Positions 43,745 to 55,236 of a stretch of DNA of 64,000 bases are shown here, piece by piece; position 1 is the first letter of the stretch; every line of letters begins with the position of its first letter. The translations under genes and the position numbers were made by a program. The notes beneath the pieces were generated by a model. The model had not been told where the DNA came from and did not search any database. It saw nothing but the letters and a program-made list of their open reading frames with translations. Origin of the DNA: Coenobita brevimanus (lineage: Eukaryota > Arthropoda > Malacostraca > Decapoda > Coenobitidae). The stretch is from contig CM064713.1 of the NCBI GenBank assembly GCA_032717465.1, forward strand, positions 13,836,203 through 13,900,202. The letters run 5' to 3'.

Positions 43745-44700
43745 CTCAATGTTGGATGAAACAGGGATGTGTCATGTCCCCATGGTTGTTCAATTTGTAT
43801 ATGTATGGGGCTATAAAAGTGATACAAGGCAGGGCAGTGGATGTTGGAGCGACCCTAATGAGAGAGGGCAGTGTTTGGAAACTCCCTGTAATGTAGTTTG
43901 CAGATGATAATGTATTGTTAAGTGAAGACGAGAGGGAGCTGCAAGGCTTGGTGAATGAGTTTGGGAGAGTGTGGAAGAAACGTCATCTAAAGGTGAACAT
44001 AGGGAAGAGTAAAGTTATGGTCTTTGAGGGAAATGGAGCCACTGAATGTACAGTGAGGCTAGATGAGGAGGAAATGGAAAATGTGAGTGCGTTTAAGTAC
44101 TTGGGTAGTGTGATGAGTAAGGATGGAAGTTTAGAGGATGAAGTGCTTGAAAGAGTACAACAAGGACGAAAGGTTGCTGGTTCGTTGAAAGCAGTGATAA
44201 GGAACAGGGAAGTGCGCATGGAAGTAAAAAAGTCGCTGGATGACAGTACAGGTATTGTGATACCAACTCAAACGTATGGAAGTGAAGCTTGGACCTTGTT
44301 GGAGGAACACAAGTCGAGAGTGAGAGCAGTGGAAATGAGTTATTCGAGAGGAGCATGTGGAGTTACATGGAGAGACAGACTAACAAATGAGTAAGTGAAA
44401 GAGCGTTGTGTTGTGGATGTGGACGTGATAGAAAGCTTTAAAGGAAGTACACTAAGGTGGTTTGGCCATGTGGAGAGGATGGAGAGCGAGAGACTAACGA
44501 GGAGAGTGTATGCGACTGAAGTGGAAGGGGGAAGAGGGGACGGGAGGCCGAGGATGAGATGGAGGGGATGGAGTGGAGAGGAACATTAGAGAGGAGGGTG
44601 TAAGCTGGGAACGGGGCAGTGGAATTGGACAGGGCAATGTGGAGGCAGTTTGTTTGTGGCCACCCCTTACGGAATTAAGGCGTCTGGCAGTAGATAGATA
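43745..44700 (+). pseudogene. RTE-like RT and C-terminal fragment (5'-truncated)
   Basis: Plus-strand reading gives KQGCVMSPWLFNLYM, then after a stop FADDNVLLSEDERELQG, HLKVNIGKSKVMVF, SAFKYLGSVMSKDGSLEDEV, YGSEAWTLLEEHKSR, GACGVTWRDRLTNE, a stop, then TLRWFGHVERMESERL and RGDGRPRMRWRGW. This is the same domain series as the RTE-like element at 3385-6890, from a related subfamily. The 3' end has TTTGTTTGTGGCCACCCCTT, AAGGCGTCTGGC and a TAGATAGATAAATAG tail. Two stops and missing 5' sequence make it inactive. Confidence 0.8.
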
Positions 44701-46064
44701 AATAGAAATTGTATTTTATTGTTGATCAACCCCAGTCTGGCGGAGCAGACCATTGTATTGTGAAGTGGTGTAACAACCTTTGGTAAGCCATCTTAAAACA
44801 CACTATAAACAAGTATGTTAGATTCTAACATTTGATGATCGTGAGGATGTATTGTGGTACTGAAAGGTATTTTTAGGCAATCACGTGGTTAATTACAACA
44901 GCAGTGGCCACTTTAGGTGGGATGCCAGTTATGTATATGGATTTTTGTCACAAACAGGTCTGTAATATACCCTACAAACATGGAGAGCCAGCTGTACGGA
45001 ATTAAAGCTCGCTTCATTATATAGCTGTCAGGAGCAGCACAGACTTCTGTCTCGACGGGCACGAGTTTCACTGAGAAGGGACAAGGAGAGGTATGTCAGG
45101 GAAATCGCTGAGGAGGTGGAAGGCAGTTTTCATGCATATGACCTTTGACCCGCCTACCGAGCCCTGAAGAAACCACCCCAGACCCACCTCTCAAGTTAAC
45201 TCTGTTCGGACAGCAGATGGATGGCTCGTGTCGGGGGCAAGTGAGTATAGAGCACGTTGGGCGAGGAGCAGGTGTGCGAGTACATGGTTGAACCTCCCAG
45301 TGGAGAGCTTCCATCGGCTGATGTACGTACAACCATTGACCGCTGTCCCGCAGGTTGATGAAGCCGTGCCTTCTCTAGATGAAATTAGGAAGGCAGTGGC
45401 TAGCTTGAAAAATTGTAGAGCAGCCGGTCTTTGTGGCCAGCGTGACTGTAGTAACTACCGTGATATTACAGTGCTTAGTGTGCTGGGTAAGGTTCTTGCT
45501 CACATTTTCCTGATGTGTATCAGAGGACATTTGCTAAAGTCTCAGAGGCCTGAGCAATCCGGATTCACGCCCAGGAAGTCTACTGTTGACCGTATCTTAT
45601 CTTTTTGAGTTCTTGTGGAATTCCATCATGAGTTTCGACAAGGTCTGCAAGCAGATTCTCAAGAAGGCGTTTGACTCAGTAAATTGGGAGGTACTATGGA
45701 AACTCCTGCGACTCCATGGGATCCCCGCAGGGATAATCAGATAATCCGACTGATTGCTGGCTTGTACTCAACCAAGTGGGGGGGGGGACATCTGACTTCT
45801 TCCCAGTAAGTTCTGGTGTAAGACAGGAATGTGTCCTTGCCCCTACACTTTTCAACACATACGGATTGGGTACTGAACCGGACTGAGGGTCGAAGTCATT
45901 TTGGGGTATCAACTGGCAATTTCAGAGTTACTAACCTTGACTTTGCTGATGATGCTGTTATCCTAGCAGAGCCGCTGGAAACACTACTGATTGCCCTTGA
46001 GGAATTTCACGAGAATACGAAGCCATTGGGATTAAAGGTCTGTTGGGTCAAGACCGAGGTCCAG

Positions 46065-46487
46065 GGCCTGTATTCTGCATAGTGCTTATGGTCGACCCTA
46101 GCTAACCGTCATAGCTAAGCAAATTTATGACAGTCAGTCTTATGGCCGTCGGAAGTCGTCGGCCATACCTCACTAATCCAACAACACCGTCAGCTGCTAG
46201 AACGCACCGCTCACAATTTGTCAACTTTAAATTTATGGAATAAAATAGGTTCTTGGCATTATTTTCTTGGATTTAAATTGTTTTAACTTCATATTACGAC
46301 TTTTGGGGAAGTTAGACATAGTAAAATAGGAATTCGTTTGTGAGAAAATGCGCTGAAACGTATTCCCGTTGAAAAGTGTGTAACCAAAAACAGTCTGACT
46401 AGCGTAAACTTAACCTACCTTATTAATTTCATCTAATTTCATATTAGTATTTTTTTGTTGGCTAGGCTAAACTTGGTTAGGTTAAAT

Positions 46488-46548
<61 letters not shown>

Positions 46549-47348
46549 TATTCATATCATTATTTATTATAATATACTTAACCTACATTACAAATATTTT
46601 CTTAAGTCCAAAGAAAGTTAAAGAAAATGTTCATTGCTATGAACAGCAATGGGACAATAACCAGTTCATCTGGGTTAGGTTGAGTTATATATTTCTATAA
46701 TTTGTTTCTGGTTTATTTAATATTTTCATATTTTTTTACACTAACCTTAACCTAAAGTATTCTTTTTTCGACAAGTCTAAACTTTACCTATCCCATTATT
46801 ATTATTTTATTATATTTAATTATTTATTATTTAATATTTTTCAGACGTCCATAATTAACCTAACCTGCTGGGGCTAGCCCTACAAGTACTGTAAAGCCCA
46901 AACTCTGCACATTTGCATTTTTCCGGTAGCAAGATAACGTAGTGTTATGATGACCTTAAGCTCCGGGGTGAGTGGGTTTCTCCTCTTGGTGTCATTCGAT
47001 AAGGCGTCTCTCACAAGATTGGTGACATACAAAATACCGTCCCTGTCTAGCCGGTATCTCTTGATAAGCTCAGCATCACTGAGCTCGTTAAGCACGTCCC
47101 TTCTTCGGAAAATATTCCTCGGCTGGGGATCTGCTTGCTGTGGTGCGGCCATGTTGACACACTTCTGACGGTCATAGGCGGCGTTAAGACAGGGTGAACC
47201 CGAACATACCATCGCGCGTCTTATTATGGTCGTCCATAGGAGTTTATGGTCGACCATACGAGTTTCTGACGGAGTTATGTCTAAAATGCGCCATTTTGTT
47301 TAGATATGTACGACGGACTTAGCTATGACGGTTTGTAGAATCTGGGCC
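46065..47348. mobile_element. PIF/Harbinger-like DNA transposon, deleted copy
   Basis: Left end GGCCTGTATTCTGCA and reversed right end GGCCCAGATTCTACA are flanked by a 3-bp duplication CAG (46062-46064 and 47349-47351). Subterminal GACCGTCATAGCTAAG-like inverted strings are shared (CCGTCATAGCTAAG at 46108, CTTAGCTATGACGG at 47318). A 3-bp duplication fits Harbinger. An N-terminal nuclease fragment is encoded on the minus strand; the rest is AT-rich with (AT)n at 46494-46545. Removing it restores the interrupted reading frame of the RTE-like host exactly. Confidence 0.87.
46880..47257 (-). pseudogene. HARBI1-like transposase, N-terminal fragment
   Basis: The 125-codon frame contains RRRDVLNELSDAELIKRYRL, DRDGILYVTNLVRDAL, RRNPLTPELKVIITLRYLAT and GKMQ, the N-terminal region of Harbinger nucleases (L-x-D-x-x-L-x-x-R-Y-R-x-x-R followed by L-x-P-E-x-x-x-x-x-x-L-R-x-x-A-T-G). 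The DDE catalytic core that should follow is missing, so the protein could not cut DNA. It may start at the Met at about 47150 (MAAPQQADPQ). It lies inside the 1284 bp element at 46065-47348. Confidence 0.8.
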
Positions 47349-47411
47349 CAGGCATTTGGTGGCTTGTTGGCTGCAGCAGGTCAGTCTGTGTAAGCCTGTG
47401 GTGAGGATATA

Positions 47412-47645
47412 TATCGTCACCCTCATAAAGAAACTGCCTAAGTCATTATTCGGGGGAAAAAAAAAAAAACTCATTTTCATAATTTTCAATGACAGGCAGA
47501 AACTTGAGGCGCATTTTAGACCACTTACACCCTAGACCGGGCAAAGACAGCAATACCAATAGGTGCGCCACGTGATGAAGAATTGATATAGGCAAAAATT
47601 AAGAAACCGCCGAAAAATGACTTAGGCAGTCTTTATGAGGGTGAT
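47412..47645. mobile_element. 234 bp miniature inverted-repeat element
   Basis: Ends read CACCCTCATAAAGAAACTGC and, reversed, CACCCTCATAAAGACTGCCT, then AAGTCATTATTCGG against AAGTCATTTTTCGG. GATATA is present on both sides (47406-47411 and 47646-47651). It interrupts the RTE-like coding sequence between GED and EVLERF. It has no coding capacity; the superfamily is not clear. Confidence 0.75.
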
Positions 47646-48299
47646 GATATAGAAGTCTTGGAAAGATTCACTTATCCTCCAAGTGTAGTCCATAACAACA
47701 GTAGATCAGACAGATCTCTCGTCGCATTGATCTGGCCTACGGGAATAGGGATTCACTCAGTTCGGGTATTTGGTGCTTTCGTTATTTGTGTAAAAGGACG
47801 AAAGTTCGCATCTTCAAGACACTGCTGCACCCTGTCATACTTTATGGCTGTGAGACAGGGACACTAAACAGTGACTTGAAGTGGCGAATTGACTCCTTTG
47901 GTACTAAGTGTCTTTGCATGATCATGGGATATCGCTGGTACAACCGGGTATGTAATGAGCAACTACTCGTTGAGACTGAATCAAGGCCTGTTACCCACAC
48001 AATGCGTCAACGCCAACTCCAGCCATATGGGCACGTGGCCTGCTTTCCTGAGGCTGATCCTGCTCACAGGGTGATCTCTGAACGAGTTAACCCGGGGTGG
48101 AGGAGGCCAAGGGGAAGGCCACATAACTCATGGCTGGAGCAAGTCGATCACTCCTGTCGGGAGATACTTAGAGGAGGAAGAGTCACTGCCTGGAGGGTTG
48201 CACAAAGGGACCCACGTGGGTGGAGTTGGAGGGTGAGTGAGGCTATGCACCCCGCATCATTTACCCTTTCTTTCTTGATTGATTGATTTGTAATTTTTT

Positions 48300-48750
48300 G
48301 TAAACCTCTCTCACAGCTCTGCTGTTTGTCATTATTTTTTCTGGTTCAGGTGGACTTAACCCAGTGCTGTACTGGAACCAGACGTTTGAACCAAATGCTC
48401 CCAGAGATATTTTTTGTAACTGATGTTATGATACTGCAGTGTTGAAGAAACTTGTAAGTATAGTCCCAACTCTCTGATGTAAGTGTTAGCTGGTACTCTT
48501 ATTACATGTACCCAACTGGTTAACTCTGGAAGTCTTTTCCCTGCCTATGGCCTCCAGTCTTTTACCCTTTCAGGCCAGGTTACATCCTTTTTAGTTTAGA
48601 GCTGTTGCTGCCACACAGTTATATTCAGCATCGGAAGAGCTGGACCTGCCCACCCAGGTCATGAATATTGAAAGTTTTTATTGAAGCCAAGATCTTGCCC
48701 ATCCAGTTCTTTTTTTTTTTTTTTTCTTTCTTTTTTTTTTTTTTTGAAAG
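48300..48750. other. No recognisable gene
   Basis: Mixed sequence with T runs at 48711-48745. Nothing coding is supported. Confidence 0.35.
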
Positions 48751-48830
48751 GCTGTATCTAACCCCTCCACTTCATTGGGTTATATTAAGGTGAATATTGA
48801 AGGGGTTTATTAAGGCTGTCTCTAAGCCCT

Positions 48831-51800
48831 CACTGAAAAAAATTTAAGAGTAAAAGTTACTCTTTTAGGGGGGTACAGCGCCTATGTCAATATTTACTCT
48901 TCTGAGAAATGTGAGAGAGTAAACTTACTCTTTTGAGTATTTCTTACTAGAAGAGTACATTTACTCTCCTCAAGAGTAAAATTGACATGACACTGTACTC
49001 CCCTAAAAGAGTATATTTACTCCAAGGAGGGTATATTTACTTTTCAAAAAGAGTAATAAATACTCTAGCAAAGAGCATAATTACCCTTTGCAAAGAGTAA
49101 ATCAATCCACCTTGAAGTAAGCTGGAAGTTGTAGTGCAGATTCCTTCCACAATAGCTGCCCTTTGTGAAACAGAAAAATACACAGATAGATTTTACATGT
49201 TTATAAATTCTTATCATTTCATGTCAAAAGTCATACTAAAAAAGATATCTATAGTAAAACTGATCTCGTTCAAAATATGCAGTATTTTGAAATCCTAAAT
49301 ACAGATACCTAAATGCATGCATCCAATCCTATGTTGCCCCATGGGGAGTGTAGGAGCCCGGGGCTAGGCAAGTTGGTCCTGACATTTAAGATGAGAGTGA
49401 CCAGCTCCACTCATCCCTGAGTGGCATTATGTGATCAATAAACCCCAACCGACCCTTGGATATAAACCTGCACAAGGTCAATCAATTGGAGCACCTTTAT
49501 TACCCACTAAACCACCAGGTGCCATAATTTGGTTATATCAAATTCTTTAAATACAAAAAGTATGTCATTTACGTACAAAAATATCAGTAGAAAGTCTTCC
49601 AAAAATATGTAGTGTTCTGAATTCATAAATGCAAATATGTCTAAATCAATAAGAGTAACACATTTATTTACATGACTAGAAAAACAATATCAAAATCAGT
49701 CTAACTCTAGCTCCCTCCTTACAAAAATAGGTAGTGTTCAGAATTCATAAATGAAAATACCTGTCCCTGTAAACACACATTAATCCAGAGAGATCCATCT
49801 GAACACCAGCTTCTCAACACGTAACAACTATGATGGTAGAACATGTACTAGTATAAGCAACTTTTTCTCTTCATAAAATGTTCAATTCAGTTGGTGAATG
49901 AACACAGAAATAACACAGAAATATATTGTACACAATTGTAAAGCTGAAAGATTTCATGGTGCAATTTTTTGTCTTTTACCTTGACAAATGCAAAATACAT
50001 TTCACCTGAAATAATCTCAATGCAATGTATCACAAAAGTATGAGCTGTAATACTGTAACAGATGCATGTTAAATCATGTTATAAAATTCAGTCCATTATA
50101 GGCCACACATTTGCCACATGATTATAACTAATCAACTTGTAACTCAAAGGCTACTTGCATCTATTTAAGAAATTGTGCATTTTCTTGCCTGTATTAAGAG
50201 AAACTAAACTAATCATTATTAATTCAAATATCAATTACAGAAGTGTTCATAGCAGATATTTTTTTCCAATATTGATTTGATCAGTTTACATCAGACTGCA
50301 CACAATACCTTGGAAGTATTAACATACAGAATTTAAGCTATTCACATTGGTGTACGCTTCCCAATCATTAAACTTTAAGAAAACAGTGACTTCTTTGTTT
50401 GCTAGGCAAGCACAAAATTCTTTAAAATACTAATGATGTACATATGTAAACTTAAATTAATGCACTAACACAGCATTGACAAAATACCAATATAGATCAT
50501 AGTAAGTTACCGGTCAATAATTACTTTAAAAACATGAAGTGAAACCAATTAAAGATAGTAATTATACCTAATTACACTTTCTAAACAAAAAAGGTGACAA
50601 AATCTATGCCCAACTTTCACAAGTTGGCAGGCAATATCCATCAATTCCATTGTGGACACATCAAATATTCAGTGTCAGGTGACAATGACGTTCTTATTCA
50701 ACACTAAATACTGAATAATGAACATATTTTAAACCATATTTTTATGTGATCTACCATCAATACCTTCCCCTAAGACAAGTTCAATAGGACCAACGTACTT
50801 CATATGATCACAGACATATTGATGAAGCTGATGAGGATGATAAAGGCTACTGCAAGCATCTTTTACCAGCTGCGTTTGCTGAAAATGTTTTTCATTCATT
50901 TCACTATTCAGCCTATTCAGGTTTTCATGTTCATCTTGTTCCAGTAGCAATTTCATTTTTGCAAGAAATTGGTCATTGTTTAGTTGCACAATATTTTGAA
51001 TTTCCTCAGCAACAGCACTACAAGCTGCTTGTGTCACTTTATGAATTTCACGCTGTGGCAGGAGAAACTTTGCTAACCTTTTAGTATAGTCATATTCAGG
51101 AACATGAGCTCTTCCCACATCATCAGCATGATTTTCTCCATTGTCATCAAAGTCCATGTCATCCTCAACATTGTTTATACTTGGTACTCGTACAGCATAG
51201 CCAACATCAATATTTTCATTATGCTTGGGTGACAAGTGTTGAACAGAAAAGGGCTTATGACACTGCTTAATGTGGTGCTGGTAAGATCGAATATTTGTGT
51301 ATTTTCTTGTACAACCATCTGTGCCACAAACAAGTTTGAAATCTCTCTCTAATGCATGCACCAATGTATAGTGCTTTAATAAAGTCTTAAATCTACTAGC
51401 CTGATAAATGCATTTTTGACAATGAAAACGTATTTGATTATGATCCTCCATTATTGTTATCAATTCTTACAATCAAGTACCATAACTTCTGACTATGGGA
51501 TATATATACATATATGTAAGTCAATCCTAACCCAGTAGTATTGCAAATTACTGCTGAAACTTAATATAAAGCCCAATAATTATACTGTATGACTCCCAGC
51601 TAGGTATTTGCCTACGCTTTTCAAACCCTCAATTCACGCATGACCACCTGACCAGTACTATAGCTCAGCATTACCTACACACACAGCTATAAGTTTTTTT
51701 TAAACTAGACCACGATATAGATGATACCTTTACAAATATACTGTCACAATATTTGTTACCAATTACCTTACTTGTGCACCGATATTTATGTATTACACAG

Positions 51801-52000
51801 CGCTAATTTCAACTGAATCTCCAACGTAAACAGCCGGAAAAAGACTAACGTGATGCGCAAGCGCTTAATCACAGCTGACAGCCAGCATGAGTAAATGCAC
51901 TCTGCATGGGGAGTGTTTCTACTCACGGTACTAATGCTAAGGAGTAAAACAAAGAATACTCTTCTAGGAGAGTAAACGTACGCTTGTTGTTCTATGTGTG
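48831..52000. mobile_element. EnSpm/CACTA-like DNA transposon
   Basis: The left end starts CACTGAAAAAAATTTAAGAG and the reversed right end CACACATAGAACAACAAGCG. Both then run into clusters of AGAGTAAA/TTTACTCT motifs in both orientations (48855-49105 and 51890-51985), which look like subterminal transposase sites. A short CT duplication fits the insertion into the tandem unit. CACT(A/G) termini, subterminal repeats and the linked C2H2 gene match EnSpm/CACTA-type elements known from animals. No transposase was found, so this copy may be non-autonomous; about 49100-50700 holds only AT-rich sequence. Confidence 0.62.
50729..51463 (-). CDS. C2H2 zinc-finger protein of the EnSpm-like element
   Basis: A 244-codon intact frame (start 51463, or the second Met a few codons later). 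Finger one is CQKCIYQASRFKTLLKHYTL followed by VH (C-x2-C-x12-H-x4-H). Finger two is CGTDGCTRKYTNIRSYQHHI followed by KQCH (C-x4-C-x12-H-x4-H). An acidic linker (DDMDFDDNGENHADD) and a helical region with LAKFLLPQREIHKVTQAACS and IQNIVQLNNDQFLAKMKLLL follow. Paired fingers of this form are found in accessory proteins of animal EnSpm-type elements, where they may help bind the ends. It could be the first exon of a longer gene. Confidence 0.7.
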   Translation of the reverse strand: MITIMEDHNQIRFHCQKCIYQASRFKTLLKHYTLVHALERDFKLVCGTDGCTRKYTNIRSYQHHIKQCHKPFSVQHLSPKHNENIDVGYAVRVPSINNVEDDMDFDDNGENHADDVGRAHVPEYDYTKRLAKFLLPQREIHKVTQAACSAVAEEIQNIVQLNNDQFLAKMKLLLEQDEHENLNRLNSEMNEKHFQQTQLVKDACSSLYHPHQLHQYVCDHMKYVGPIELVLGEGIDGRSHKNMV

Positions 52001-52973
52001 CTCCACTTCATCGGGTCAATATTAAAGTGAATATTGAAGGGGTTTATTATGGCTGTCTTTAAGCCCGCGACTTCATTGGGTCAGTATTAATGTGAATAAA
52101 ATCATCTAAGAGAGCAAAAATGAAATATTAAAAGAGGTGCTGTGGGGCAAACTGCTATGTGCCCAGGCGTCTCAAAATGTATTGAGCTTTATTTATTTGT
52201 TTATTTTAATTGTGTATTGATATTTAAGTGACATGCTAAACTGCCTCTGTTTTTGGTTCTCTTTGCTTTTAGTGTTAGAGAGAGAGAGAGAAATGTTGAC
52301 ATCTGGTAGGACTGCCTCATAAGTTTAGATCTGCCATAATCCCGTTAACATGTTCAGTTGACTTATACTTGCTGCCCCAGATGAAATTAATTTGGCGTCA
52401 AATCCCAGAGGTGGAGCATTTACCTTCAAACCAGCTTGGCCATAGTACAGCTGTAAAAATGAAGTTCGGTTGCTTTGAATACGTTTTTTCTAAGTCGGCC
52501 ATTACGCTTGAGAAACCATCATGAATGATTCAGAATGAGGATTGGCAAAACCAACAGGGGAAAAAATAAATAAGTTTACCACCATAAAAACTTTTATTAA
52601 AAATGTAGAAAACAAGCTGGGAGAAGTGAATCGGTAAGTTATTTCTGATGCTTAGACTAAAGGGTATGTTGAGCGTTGCACTTACCTTCCTGTGTCAAGC
52701 CTTATCTTGTAGTAAATCATTAAGGAGACACGACCACTTTAAGAAAATTATCTTCCTTTGAACTGATTCAGCAGCTTTGTAAAGGTGTGCAGTACTTATA
52801 ATATCGGTTAGTGCTTTTTCGAGTATGAAGATCTATCAATAAACAAGGAAAATATGATTACGGTACATAAGGGATAAGTTAGGTTAGGATAGTTAAGGTT
52901 GGGTTTAGAAAAATTAGGTTTGGAAAAGTACGCACCGATAATTGTAGTTTCGTTCAAAAATAACGTTGTATGA

Positions 52974-53441
52974 TGGCGTCCGTCTGTCCTGGCGCCCCAC
53001 AAGATGGCGTCCGTCTGTCCTCGCGCCCCACAAGATGGCGTCCATCTGTTCTCGCGCCCCACAAGATGGCGTCCGTCTGTCCTCGCGCCCCACAAGATGG
53101 CGTCCGTCTCCTCGCGCCCCACAAGATGGCGTCCGTCTGTCCTCGCGCCCCACAAGATGGCGTCCGTCTCCTCGCGCCCCACAAGATGGCGTCCGTTTGT
53201 CCTCGCGCCCCACAAGATGGCGTCCGTCTCCTCGCGCCCCACAAGATGGCGTCCGTCTGTCCTCGCGCCCCACAAGATGGCGTCCGTCTGTCCTCGCGCC
53301 CCACAAGATGGCGTCCGTCTCCTCGCGCCCCACAAGATGACGTCCGTCTGTCCTCGCGCCCCACAAGATGGCGTCCGTCTCCTCGCGCCCCACAAGATGG
53401 CGTCCGTCTCTCCTCGCACCTCACAAGATGGCGTCCGTCTC
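52974..53441. repeat. Minisatellite block B1 (29/31 bp)
   Basis: About 16 units alternating between GCGTCCGTCTGTCCTCGCGC and GCGTCCGTCTCCTCGCGCCC, each ending CCACAAGATG. Every unit holds AAGATGGCGTCC, fitting the YY1/Pleiohomeotic consensus, and four to five CpG sites. Near-perfect units show recent homogenisation. Confidence 0.9.
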
Positions 53442-53682
53442 CCACTGAGCTCTATGGAGCAAGGTGTGTATAAAGAGATATGTATGCTGATGGGGCTCAA
53501 GGAAATTGACTAGTTGGCAACTTTAACTCTGGCCCGCCCTGGCCACGCCCCCTTACCACAGCCTATCCGTACACGCACAGAGATAGAAAATGCCAGCAGC
53601 TTCCTGGGGAAAAACCCTGGCATAAAACTGATACTGCAGTTATATTAGCAAAGACAATACCCAGTTTAGGAACCTGTAGTAA

Positions 53683-53963
53683 TCTATCTATCTATATACC
53701 TAGGCTGCTTCCCCCAAGGAAAGGGAGGTAGCCGAGACAGGACGACACACTCTCCATTTACTCATCCATTCAAACACATTCATTCACATCTTAGCCCCAA
53801 AGGGGAGAACGGACAGATCCTCACCGCACCACACCGCACAAGGGTCAACTGCGCAATGCAATCAGTGACATCCGCAGCAGGGCCCGACAGCAGAACTGGT
53901 TTACCCCTGCCACATCATAACAGACCCATCCCCTTACCCGCACCTGACCTGACTAGCTGATCA
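53683..53963 (-). mobile_element. RTE-like 3' UTR copy (281 bp)
   Basis: Matches 3390-3675 at about 97 percent by eye, including CTAGGCTGCTTCCCCCAAGG. It is flanked by a 7-bp duplication GTAGTAA (53676-53682 and 53964-53970). It contains only the 3' UTR, so it is either an extreme 5' truncation or a SINE-like derivative using the RTE tail. TATC repeats at the left are the tail. Confidence 0.88.
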
Positions 53964-54894
53964 GTAGTAACCTGGTAAACTTAAAAACAAAACCAACCGA
54001 AACTAGGAAGAAAAAAAAAAAAAGTCCTAACTATATCGCATTGGAGCCCAGTGTCCTGAGTATTGGACAGAACTGGGATTTTTCAAGTCTTTATAAAGTA
54101 GGGAACCCCCGGATAAGGACCTATGAGCTTCGCGACTATGAGCCGATAGGCGGAGGGCGGTACGCTGAGTACTCTCCCACTGCCATGCCTCGCCCAGCAT
54201 CCCTGGGATCCAGTGGGTTAAAATAATCCTCACTCCTTCATGCCCAGTGGTCATGCCTTATTGTAATAAATACAAAGCGTAATCTGAAAGACTTTATCTT
54301 GTCAAACTTTGCGATAAGGAAGGCATAGGCTAAGACATTACTGATAAGAACCTTGATTATATAAGAATTTAAACGACAGAACCAACTGCTGTTAATTACA
54401 CAGTAGCAAATACAGTGTTCAGCGAGTTTGTCGTTAGCAACTGGTGATGAGTATTGAAGACTGTAAGCCAACAACAACAACAATAACAAAAAAGTTCTAT
54501 TAACATGTTTTCTGCAATAGTCATACACAAATGTTCGGTATTGTTATTCATAGAAAATTGTCTATCGTGCAAAGAAAAATATATTGGAAAACTATTGCAA
54601 TATTCCAAATATACATTATTTCATACATAACATTAATGACAATACTTGCTAAACAGCCTGCATATTCAGTAGCCCATTCTGTGCAGTGAAAGCGATAGTC
54701 TAGTCTGATGAAAATACTGCAATTCCACAGCAGTGCAAAACAAAATCCAGAGAACTATCAAGTAATGCTGAAACTGACAAGTATTATCATAGCGTCACTT
54801 AGTGGGTAACTGAAAAGGTACCGGAAGCTTAAATCTTTTATTTCCAATAAAAATCTAATGTTCTGAAAGCAGAAAGTCGGCATTGATAAAATAC

Positions 54895-55236
54895 TTACTT
54901 TATGTGATCCTCATACGAAACAGGATTGCGAATGTTTCCTAGGCTTGGTAGATTTAAGGTAGGGCACGAACTGTGTTGTAAAGAGAGCATGACATTGTCA
55001 CATGACAGGTGAAAGTTAAAACACTTAGGGGGAAAATCCATAGTGCAAATGAAATGCCATGGTTTTACTTGCTTGACGTGCGATAGATCTTTTCTTTTCA
55101 GGCATCTATAGCCACTTTCGTGTTGGTTTCGCGGAAGTACATGAAAAGATACAAACTTCCTTCTCTTTCTCGAATCAGCTTTGCATGTAGCGACAGCACA
55201 ACACAAAATTGCTACAAATATTGACCGTAAACACAA
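54895..55236 (-). pseudogene. THAP-like DNA-binding domain
   Basis: The 113-codon frame shows CCAVATCKADSRKRRKFVSF then HVLP (the Cys pair and FH-x-x-P of THAP), WHFICTMDFPPKCF (normally C-x-x-H-F) and SSCPTLNLPSL (normally AVPT). The zinc-binding His of the C-x-x-H step is Asp here, so zinc binding would be lost or altered. No catalytic domain follows. It is probably the first exon or a relic of the transposase of the surrounding element. Confidence 0.6.

Larger units (their letters stand above)
44990..48295 (+). mobile_element. RTE-like family 2 element, decayed, with two insertions
   Basis: The 5' part (45040-45350) shows LLSRRARVSLRRDKERYVRE-like and ALKKPPQTHLSS-like pieces with many stops. 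The RT follows, with ITVLSVLGKVLAHIFLM, EQSGFTPRKSTVDRI, VRQECVLAPTLFNTY and LDFADDAVILAE. The reading up to KTEVQ (46064) resumes at AFGGLLAAAGQSV (47352) after a Harbinger element and then, after a 234 bp miniature element, at EVLERFTYPPSVV (47652). The C-terminal part (47786-48286) has LYGCETGTLNSD, TKCLCMIMGYRW, RQRQLQPYGHVACF and RRPRGRPHNSWLEQVD. It ends in GATTGATTGATT. Confidence 0.8.
48751..52110. repeat. Short ~65-80 bp tandem units split by a DNA transposon
   Basis: CTCCACTTCATTGGGTTATA, TTAAGGTGAATATTGAAGGG and GTTTATTAAGGCTGTCTCTA-like units lie at 48757-48830 and continue at 52001-52110. The element at 48831-52000 is therefore inserted inside this small array. Confidence 0.75.

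Noticed and set aside
52974..53513. Long overlapping open frames on both strands in the minisatellites (also 7940-8270, 20000-20290, 55720-56390)
   Set aside because: All are direct translations of a stop-free 29-31 bp unit in several registers; no start context or domain.
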